DNA of 5,108 nt, from the NCBI GenBank assembly GCA_015663855.1, contig DQRJ01000107.1, positions 1 to 5,108 on the forward strand, given 5' to 3'. A program made the translations under genes and the position numbers. Below the pieces are notes generated by a model that was not told the origin of the DNA, made no database searches, and saw nothing but the letters and a program-made list of their open reading frames with translations. Source of the DNA: Flavobacteriales bacterium (GTDB lineage: Bacteria > Bacteroidota > Bacteroidia > Flavobacteriales_D > Sanyastnellaceae). Positions 1 to 5,108 of this stretch are shown here, in pieces. Each line of letters starts with the position of its first letter. The first letter of the stretch is position 1.

Positions 1-1023
1 CCCGAAACGATCATAAGCGCGAGCGACTCCTGGACAACAAGCCCCCACGACCGAAGCGCTACTCGCCCCTAGCGCTTTCCGAACCCCGATCTCTTTCGTC
101 CTCTCCTTAACAGCGATAGCAAGAATGTTCGCTACCCCCACAGCCCCAGCGAGCAACGTCAATAGTCCGATCCCCCAAATAAACAACTCTATCCCCATAA
201 ATATCTTCTGGAATCTTTCGTACTCTTCGTTATTATTCTCCATCCAAATCCCTCTAGAATCTTCCGGATGAATCGCCTTTCTATCTTTAAACCACGATAA
301 CAAAGTTTCCGTCAAAGATTGAGTGGCAGGAATGGGCATTGTGCCTGTGCCTATAATGATTTGGTCTACTCTATCGTTAGACCTAAAAATATTTTGAGCA
401 GTCGTGAACGGCAAATACGCAACCTGATTCTCCCAACGACTACCCGGATCATCGAAAGTCCCCACAACCATAAACTGTACACCACCGATTATTAAATAAG
501 TGCCGATGGGCTCCTTATCTTCATATATATCCTCGATAATCTTCGTGCCTATCACGGCAACCTTAGTCGCTTCATAAACATCCCTCTGCGAAATGTATCT
601 CCCAGATGTAAGGGTCGTGTTTTCTAGCATTTGATGATCTGGATCTACTCCCCTCAAAGCGAAATTACTCGCCTTATCCTCGTGCTCCATCGTCACCCCC
701 CACTTCCGAATCCTTCTAGAAAATGCCTCAACGCTATCCATTTTAATGAACATAGCATCAACGTCAGAATTAAGAATCATAACCCTGCGGTTAGGTTTAT
801 TCCCACGAAAAGCAAGCTGAGTCCTTCCAGAATTCACCCAGATAGAATTAACCGCATCATCACTAAATTGATTCTTAACACCATTCTGTAAACCAAACCC
901 CAACCCCTGCATCACCACCAGAATAAATACTCCCAAAGCAATCGAAAGACCTGTCAAAGCAGTACGTAAAGGATGGTTCAGAACCGTATTCCCTATTTCT
1001 AGCCAAGTATCGCGATTAAACAT
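1..1023 (-). CDS. MacB/FtsX-type ABC transporter permease, 3' end off window and frameshifted
   Basis: This is the membrane subunit of a MacB/LolCE-type ABC transporter, a family that works at the inner membrane to move lipoproteins, antibiotics or peptides toward the outside; the substrate is not evident here. From the ATG at 1023-1021 the frame is open for 341 codons to the window edge. Residues about 18-45 form a first membrane helix (TALTGLSIALGVFILVVMQG). Residues about 50-270 are the soluble periplasmic MacB core region. Residues about 274-305 form a second helix, followed by the family hallmark KERTKEIGVRKALGAS at 306-321. After residue 327 the frame gives CCPGVARAYDRFG, which is not family-like. 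The frame offset by one base gives LVVQESLALMIVS, which is the expected continuation into the third helix. The family usually has about 400 residues and four helices, so roughly the last quarter is missing. The start overlaps the ATPase stop. The family call is firm; whether the gene is intact in the organism is not. Confidence 0.88.
   Translation of the reverse strand, partial: MFNRDTWLEIGNTVLNHPLRTALTGLSIALGVFILVVMQGLGFGLQNGVKNQFSDDAVNSIWVNSGRTQLAFRGNKPNRRVMILNSDVDAMFIKMDSVEAFSRRIRKWGVTMEHEDKASNFALRGVDPDHQMLENTTLTSGRYISQRDVYEATKVAVIGTKIIEDIYEDKEPIGTYLIIGGVQFMVVGTFDDPGSRWENQVAYLPFTTAQNIFRSNDRVDQIIIGTGTMPIPATQSLTETLLSWFKDRKAIHPEDSRGIWMENNNEEYERFQKIFMGIELFIWGIGLLTLLAGAVGVANILAIAVKERTKEIGVRKALGASSASVVGACCPGVARAYDRFG
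42..46 (-). other. Apparent frameshift in the permease at a run of five G (coding strand)
   Basis: On the coding strand the gene reads GTC GTG GGG GCT TGT through a five-G run (C5 at 42-46 on the plus strand). With four G instead of five, the reading becomes VVG-LVVQESLALMIVS and runs open to the window edge. That wording matches what MacB/FtsX permeases have directly after the R-K-A-L-G-A motif. A one-base insertion, whether a homopolymer sequencing error or a real mutation, explains this simply. Only about 14 residues beyond the site are visible, so the call rests on a short match. Confidence 0.72.
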
Positions 1024-1678
1024 CGATTAACCCGTCTACAAGATGTATCGTCCTATCACAAAGAGCAGAGATATCCGACTCGTGAGTCACAATGACTATA
1101 GTAATACCATCTTTATTAATCTCACGTAATAATGCCATTACATCATGAGAAGTAGTTGAGTCCAAAGCTCCAGTAGGTTCATCAGCAAGAATCACCTTAG
1201 GTTTTGCAACTAAAGCTCTTGCAATAGCTACACGTTGTTTCTGCCCACCACTCATTTGGTTAGGAAGATGTTCAGCCCAATCCTCAAGACCTACTTTCTT
1301 CAGATAGTCCATCGCTATTTTATTCCTCTCCCTCCTAGGCACTTTTTGGTAGTACAAAGGGAGGGCAACATTCTCCAATGCAGTTTTAAAGCCTATTAAA
1401 TTGAAACTCTGAAAAACGAACCCTAAGAACTTACTCCTATACTTCGCCGCTGCCCTTTCATTTAGACCAGCCATACCATTCCCGGCAAGCTCATAATCCC
1501 CGCTATCGAACCCATCTAGCAATCCTAAAATATTGAGAAGTGTCGATTTCCCAGACCCCGACGACCCCATAATCGCTACCATTTCACCCTCTTTAATGTG
1601 GCTACTCAATCCCTTCAGAACTTCTAATTTCTGTGAGCCAGTAGTAAACGATTTTCTTATTTCTGTCAATTTTATCAC
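1016..1678 (-). CDS. ABC transporter ATP-binding protein, LolD/MacB family
   Basis: This cytoplasmic ATPase powers the permease encoded directly downstream. At 220 residues it has the usual length of a stand-alone LolD/MacB-type subunit, and all nucleotide-binding motifs are present. Walker A is GSSGSGKST (38-46), the Q-loop glutamine is Q90 in FVFQSFNLI, the signature is MSGGQKQRVAIARAL (142-156), Walker B is VILADEPTGALD (162-173, with D166 and E167), and the switch histidine is H199 in VTHE. The wording around Walker B (ADEPTGALD) and the Q-loop is characteristic of the MacB/LolD/FtsE group rather than of importers. The start used is GTG at 1678-1676; no in-frame ATG lies near it, and the N-terminus MIKLTEIRKSF aligns with the family start. 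No Shine-Dalgarno sequence is visible. The stop (TAA, 1018-1016) lies inside the start region of the permease, an 8-base overlap suggesting translational coupling. The cargo cannot be read from the sequence. Confidence 0.96.
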   Translation of the reverse strand: MIKLTEIRKSFTTGSQKLEVLKGLSSHIKEGEMVAIMGSSGSGKSTLLNILGLLDGFDSGDYELAGNGMAGLNERAAAKYRSKFLGFVFQSFNLIGFKTALENVALPLYYQKVPRRERNKIAMDYLKKVGLEDWAEHLPNQMSGGQKQRVAIARALVAKPKVILADEPTGALDSTTSHDVMALLREINKDGITIVIVTHESDISALCDRTIHLVDGLIDV

Positions 1679-1708
1679 AATTGCGAAGATAACAGACTTA
1701 ACACTTTT

Positions 1709-1718
1709 TTAACGTTAA
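1709..1718. promoter_or_regulatory. Perfect 10-base palindrome TTAACGTTAA in the divergent intergenic region
   Basis: This short perfect palindrome lies 31 bases upstream of the ABC ATPase start and 104 bases upstream of typA. It could be an operator for a dimeric regulator. An AT-rich palindrome of this size also arises by chance fairly often, and no second copy is seen nearby. Confidence 0.15.
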
Positions 1719-1775
1719 TTTCTGACAACGATGTTATTCACTGTGATTTAAGGTCAAACCCCACGAAAAAAGTCG

Positions 1776-1783
1776 TAATTTCG
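1776..1783 (+). promoter_or_regulatory. Candidate -7 element of a Bacteroidota-type promoter for typA
   Basis: TAATTTCG matches the Bacteroidota -7 consensus TAnnTTTG at all but one position. It would place the transcript start near 1790, giving a leader of about 30 bases before the typA ATG at 1822. No convincing TTG (-33 element) lies 17-23 bases upstream, so this is a weak call based on one half-site and its position. The leader itself has no Shine-Dalgarno sequence. Confidence 0.35.
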
Positions 1784-1821
1784 CGCGGCCGTAGAGCTAT
1801 CAAACCTACAATCCTACCACT

Positions 1822-3597
1822 ATGAGCGGAATTAGAAACATTGCCATCATTGCCCACGTTGACCACGGGAAAACTACCCTTGTCGACAAGATCATACATC
1901 GTTGTGAAGTTATAGACCCACGTAAAGAAACTGGAGAGCTTATACTCGACAGCAACGACCTTGAGCGTGAGCGCGGGATTACTATTGTTTCTAAAAACGT
2001 TAGCGCGATGTGGAAAGGAACGAAAATCAACATTATTGATACACCTGGTCACGCCGATTTCGGAGGGGAAGTAGAGCGTGTTCTTAAAATGGCTGATGCG
2101 GTAGTACTACTTGTTGATGCCTTCGAGGGGCCTATGCCTCAAACTCGTTTCGTGCTTAGTAAAGCTTTGAATCTAGGACTTAAGCCTATCGTTGTTGTAA
2201 ATAAGGTTGACAAAGAGAACTGTACTCCAGACATCGTTCACGAGCAAATTTTCGATTTAATGTTTAACCTAGACGCTACTGAAGAACAGCTAGACTTCCC
2301 TACTGCATACGGTTCTGCCAAGCATAACTGGATGGGTGAAGATTGGAAAAACCCTGCTGACAACATCGATTACCTACTTGACTTAATCGTTTCAGATGTC
2401 CCTGAAGCTCCATTTAACGAAGGTGATCCACAAATGCAGATTACTTCTCTCGACTACTCTAAGTATACAGGACGTATTGCTATCGGTCGACTTTTTAGAG
2501 GAGAAATTATCGCGAACAGAGACTACGCACTATGCACCGCAGACGGAGTAAAGAAAGTGAGAGCGAAAGAACTTTTCGTCTTTACAGGACTGGCTAAAGA
2601 AAAAGTAGATAGCGTACGTTCTGGAGACATCTGTGCAATCAATGGAATCGAAGGATTCGAAATTGGAGATACTGTCTCTGATCTAGAGAACCCTGACGCT
2701 ATCGAGCGTATCGCAGTGGACGAACCTACAATGAGTTTAATGTTCACCATCAACACTTCACCATTCCTAGGAAAAGACGGTGACTTCCTTACCTCACGTC
2801 ACATTCGTGAGCGCCTAGATATGGAGCTACAGAAGAACCTTGCACTTCGAGTCGAGCCTACTGACAGCGAGGACAAATGGAACGTGTACGGTCGTGGAAT
2901 TCTTCACTTATCTGTCCTAATAGAGACTATGCGTCGCGAGGGATACGAACTACAAGTAGGAAAGCCGCAGGTTATCTTCAAGGAAATCGACGGCAAAAAG
3001 CACGAACCTTACGAAACTTTGGTAATCGATGTTCCTGAATCATCTGGAGGAAAAGCAACTGAACTTGTGATGATGCGTAAAGGAATGCTTCAAGTGATGG
3101 AGCCTAAAGGAGAGCTACAGCACATGGAATTCCGAATCCCTTCTAGAGGTCTTATCGGTCTTAGAAACCAAGTTTTAACTGCTACTTCTGGGGAAGCTAT
3201 TATGACTCACCGTTTCGACAGCTACGATGTTTATGCTGGTGAAATCTCAACTAGAATGTCCGGATCGCTTGTAAGTTCTGAACTTGGTCAAGCTCGTGCT
3301 TACGAAATCGACCGTCTTCAAGAGCGTGGCACTTTCTACATCGACCCTAACCAGGAAATTTACCCAGGTCAAGTCGTGGGTGAGTCTTCTCGTAACACAG
3401 ACATGGAGGTTAACCTTGTTCGTGGAAAGAAGCACAGTAACGTTCGTTCTTCTGGAGCTGACAAGAGTCTTAAAATAGCCCCTGCTAAGAAAATGTCACT
3501 CGAGGAGTACATGGAGTGGATTTCCGATACCGAATACATCGAGATAACACCGAAAGCTCTCAGAGTTCGTAAGATTCCTGGAACTAAGATTCCTTAA
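1822..3597 (+). CDS. typA: Ribosome-associated translational GTPase TypA/BipA
   Basis: TypA (BipA) is an EF-G/LepA-like GTPase that binds the 70S ribosome. In studied bacteria it supports ribosome assembly and growth in cold or under stress. The 591 residues match the usual length of about 600. The GTPase motifs are complete: G1 AHVDHGKTT (11-19), G2 RGIT (51-54), G3 DTPGH (73-77, with catalytic H77), G4 NKVD (127-130), and a G5 equivalent at GSAK (164-167). Domain II (about 200-300) follows, then the EF-G III-like domain with VYGRGILHLSVLIETMRREG (355-374). The EF-G V-like part and TypA-specific C-terminal domain follow, including FRIPSRGLIGLRN (437-449) and GQVVGE (516-521). These last motifs separate TypA from EF-G and LepA. 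The ATG at 1822 gives the normal N-terminus (MSGIRNIAIIAHVDHGKTT). The gene stands alone, divergent from the ABC operon, and is followed by its own terminator. No frameshift or missing residue is seen. Confidence 0.98.
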   Translation: MSGIRNIAIIAHVDHGKTTLVDKIIHRCEVIDPRKETGELILDSNDLERERGITIVSKNVSAMWKGTKINIIDTPGHADFGGEVERVLKMADAVVLLVDAFEGPMPQTRFVLSKALNLGLKPIVVVNKVDKENCTPDIVHEQIFDLMFNLDATEEQLDFPTAYGSAKHNWMGEDWKNPADNIDYLLDLIVSDVPEAPFNEGDPQMQITSLDYSKYTGRIAIGRLFRGEIIANRDYALCTADGVKKVRAKELFVFTGLAKEKVDSVRSGDICAINGIEGFEIGDTVSDLENPDAIERIAVDEPTMSLMFTINTSPFLGKDGDFLTSRHIRERLDMELQKNLALRVEPTDSEDKWNVYGRGILHLSVLIETMRREGYELQVGKPQVIFKEIDGKKHEPYETLVIDVPESSGGKATELVMMRKGMLQVMEPKGELQHMEFRIPSRGLIGLRNQVLTATSGEAIMTHRFDSYDVYAGEISTRMSGSLVSSELGQARAYEIDRLQERGTFYIDPNQEIYPGQVVGESSRNTDMEVNLVRGKKHSNVRSSGADKSLKIAPAKKMSLEEYMEWISDTEYIEITPKALRVRKIPGTKIP

Positions 3598-3621
3598 GGA
3601 AAACTCGTTTAAACAAACATT

Positions 3622-3656
3622 AAAAAAGCCAACTTCGCAGTTGGCTTTTTTCTTTT
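3622..3656 (+). terminator. Intrinsic (rho-independent) terminator of typA
   Basis: The stem GCCAACT (3628-3634) pairs perfectly with AGTTGGC (3639-3645) around a TCGC loop. Six T follow at 3646-3651, then C and four more T. Six A before the stem (3622-3627) can extend the pairing with the T run and make the hairpin symmetric, so it could also stop transcription from the other strand. It begins 24 bases after the typA stop and separates typA from the nuclease gene. Confidence 0.92.
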
Positions 3657-3768
3657 CAATTCATCTTAAATAATGGAGGATTTTCTGATTCCATCTTCAC
3701 TACTATCGAACCCTAAAAAACCTTAACTTTAACTCCAGCTTTTGCAATCAGAATAGACCCTCAACAGA

Positions 3769-4827
3769 ATGAAAAAACTAATTTTAATAAATCTTTTAGG
3801 AATAGTAATCTGCTCGTGTTTTTCAGCCCAAACCTTTGACAATCTCTCATTCGGAACTGACGAATCCCTTGATATAGGAACTTGGAATATCGAGTGGTTT
3901 CCTAAAAACGGAAACACTACGGTAAACTACGTAAAAGAGATCATACCGGCATTGGATCTAGACATCCTAGCCATTCAAGAAATCGACGATACGACAGTAT
4001 TTAAAGGGATGATAGACGAGCTCGATAGCTTCGACTATATATTGATGGACGGATGGTTTGGAGGACTCGTGTACGTTTATAATACGGAACGTATCGAGAT
4101 TGAGGATGCCTTCGAAATCTACACTTCGTCGCAATATTGGAGCCCTCTACCTAGATCTCCCCTCGTGCTTAAGTTCAAACATCTTGGAGAAACGATTTAC
4201 GCAATAAATAACCATTTCAAATGCTGCGGAGACGGTTATATCGACTTATCTGATAACGGAGATGAAGAGATGCGACGTTTAGAGGCAAGTACGCTTATCG
4301 AAAACTACATTAGCGAATCGTTACCTAACGAAAGAGTAATAGTACTTGGAGACCTCAATGACCTTATTGCGGAACCCGCTTCGAGTAACGTTTTCACTCC
4401 ATTTCTAAATGCTCCTGACGAATACATGTTCGCCGACATGGAGCTTGCAACCGGGCCAAGCTCAGGGTGGTCTTACCCAAGTTGGCCATCACATATCGAT
4501 CACATTCTAATCACTAACGAATTAATTAGTGATTTTTGGAATACAAACACTGTAGTTGAATCTCTAGATATCGCAACTCACATGTCTGGAGGATGGAATT
4601 CATACGATTCAAACATCAGCGACCATAGGCCTGTAGCTATGCGGATAACACCCTCTCCCGTTGAAATAAATGAAATACTCATACATTCTGAAACCCGCAA
4701 GATTATAGGAATCACAGACTTATTAGGCCGTGAATGCAATTATGAACCCGGTAAAGTTTTACTTTTTCGCTATAATGACGGATCAGTAACTAAGCGATTC
4801 AGCTCCTCAGCAAGCCAAATCGAGTAA
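3769..4827 (+). CDS. Secreted endonuclease/exonuclease/phosphatase-family enzyme with a T9SS-like C-terminal tail
   Basis: This is a metal-dependent phosphodiesterase fold of the DNase I-like (EEP) superfamily, most likely an extracellular nuclease; a lipid or sugar phosphodiesterase is possible. Residues 1-20 form a signal peptide with a likely cut at FSA|QT. The core, about 34-294, has the expected motifs in order: WNIEW (39-43, N40), IQE (69-71, E71), NNHF (147-150, H149), GDLND (194-198, D195 and N197), SHIDHIL (241-247, D244) and SDHRP (284-288, D285 and H286). All DNase I-type catalytic positions are therefore present. A Cys pair (CC, 152-153) follows the NNHF motif. After a linker, residues about 310-344 (RKIIGITDLLGRE...LLFRYNDGSVTKRF) resemble the end of a type A T9SS sorting domain but lack its earlier strands. 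The ATG at 3769 gives the signal peptide directly, without a Shine-Dalgarno sequence. The 3' end overlaps the convergent gene by 58 bases. The fold is sure; the substrate is not. Confidence 0.93.
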   Translation: MKKLILINLLGIVICSCFSAQTFDNLSFGTDESLDIGTWNIEWFPKNGNTTVNYVKEIIPALDLDILAIQEIDDTTVFKGMIDELDSFDYILMDGWFGGLVYVYNTERIEIEDAFEIYTSSQYWSPLPRSPLVLKFKHLGETIYAINNHFKCCGDGYIDLSDNGDEEMRRLEASTLIENYISESLPNERVIVLGDLNDLIAEPASSNVFTPFLNAPDEYMFADMELATGPSSGWSYPSWPSHIDHILITNELISDFWNTNTVVESLDIATHMSGGWNSYDSNISDHRPVAMRITPSPVEINEILIHSETRKIIGITDLLGRECNYEPGKVLLFRYNDGSVTKRFSSSASQIE

Positions 4828-5108
4828 CTCGCAGCCCCCTCTGCGACTAGGTGATGATCATCGTAGTAATTCGACGGCGTTTTCGCTCCAGGCCAACCAT
4901 TTCCATCGATATAAATCACCCCCTCAAAGCAAGGAGGAGTGTCGAAAGTCTCCTCGCATAGTTGGGGTGTATTAAGCAGGATTGTCTCCGCACCATGGTG
5001 AGTAACCTTAGAGATCATTCCTATTAGCACTTCGCATATTTCAGGTGGCATTTCCACAATCAACTCATCGCATTCGACTGATTCTATGCCCTTCACCTCG
5101 CTAGACAC
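4770..5108 (-). CDS. C-terminal part of an SGNH/GDSL-like hydrolase (5' end off window)
   Basis: The frame is open from the right window edge to a TAG at 4772-4770, giving 112 residues. The GTG at the very edge is probably not the true start, because an SGNH domain is normally about 200 residues or more and its N-terminal GDS block is absent here. The visible part has a strand-like stretch AETILLNTPQL (40-50). Near the end is the block YYDDHHLVAEGAASYSIWLA (81-100), which matches the SGNH block V pattern: D-x-x-H (D83, H86) for the catalytic Asp and His, then L, a Gly-Ala and a final amphipathic helix. Such enzymes are esterases, lipases or O-acetyl-modifying proteins; which one cannot be told from this fragment. 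It is convergent with the nuclease gene and shares its last 58 bases with it. No clear terminator follows it. The frame is very likely real; the family call rests on one motif block. Confidence 0.68.
   Translation of the reverse strand: MSSEVKGIESVECDELIVEMPPEICEVLIGMISKVTHHGAETILLNTPQLCEETFDTPPCFEGVIYIDGNGWPGAKTPSNYYDDHHLVAEGAASYSIWLAEELNRLVTDPSL

Noticed and set aside
42..46. Programmed ribosomal frameshifting at the permease G5 run.
   Set aside because: There is no known programmed frameshift in this family, no standard slippery heptamer is present, and an indel in a homopolymer is much simpler.
631..891. Plus-strand open frame of 86 codons opposite the permease.
   Set aside because: It is the antisense shadow of the permease periplasmic domain, with no recognizable motif and a composition dictated by the opposite strand.
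1738..2052. Minus-strand open frames (1738-2052 and 1806-2033) over the start of typA.
   Set aside because: They lie antisense to the typA GTPase domain, whose frame has complete GTPase motifs; their own translations resemble no family.
2523..3478. Short open frames on both strands inside typA (2523-2756, 3247-3435, 3284-3478).
   Set aside because: All sit within the intact typA reading frame and are low-information shadows.
3724..3731. TAACTTTA as a -7 promoter element for the nuclease gene.
   Set aside because: It is one mismatch from TAnnTTTG and well spaced from the start at 3769, but there is no TTG at the -33 position and the region is AT-rich, so chance is likely.
3782..3828. Lipoprotein signal at the nuclease N-terminus because of the C-S-C residues (15-17).
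   Set aside because: Neither Cys has a proper lipobox before it, while the FSA|QT site fits signal peptidase I and agrees with a T9SS-type tail.
3729..3917. Minus-strand open frame over the start of the nuclease gene.
   Set aside because: It is antisense to the signal peptide and first catalytic motif, with no recognizable features.

Overview
The window most likely comes from a member of the Bacteroidota, probably of the Flavobacteriales type. Three signs support this. The start codons have A/C-rich leaders with no Shine-Dalgarno sequence. A secreted enzyme ends in a sequence resembling a type IX secretion (T9SS) type A sorting tail. The TypA and MacB-type permease sequences have wording typical of that phylum. 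This placement is inferred from sequence style; no marker gene was compared.

Layout. Positions 1-1678 (minus strand) hold a two-gene ABC operon: a LolD/MacB-type ATPase followed by a MacB/FtsX-type permease. The two genes overlap by 8 bases, and the permease runs off the left edge. The permease is not a clean reading frame: near position 42-46 its conserved sequence continues in another frame, so the gene is frameshifted as given. A 143-base divergent intergenic region (1679-1821) separates this operon from typA (bipA), a complete translational GTPase gene on the plus strand (1822-3597). typA is closed by a strong intrinsic terminator (3622-3656). Next, on the plus strand, is a secreted endonuclease/exonuclease/phosphatase-family enzyme (3769-4827) with a signal peptide, a full set of DNase I-like catalytic residues and a short T9SS-like tail. 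A convergent minus-strand gene (4770-5108, 5' part outside the window) carries the C-terminal Asp-x-x-His block of an SGNH/GDSL-like hydrolase. It overlaps the end of the nuclease gene by 58 bases.

How the genes relate. The ATPase and permease form one envelope transporter unit. typA is a stand-alone housekeeping/stress GTPase gene with its own terminator. The nuclease and the SGNH-like protein are convergent neighbours with no evident functional link. I see no RNA genes, mobile elements, CRISPR arrays or long repeats. Nothing here looks like a new multi-gene system; the points most worth checking are the permease frameshift, the short sorting tail on the nuclease and the tail-to-tail gene overlap.
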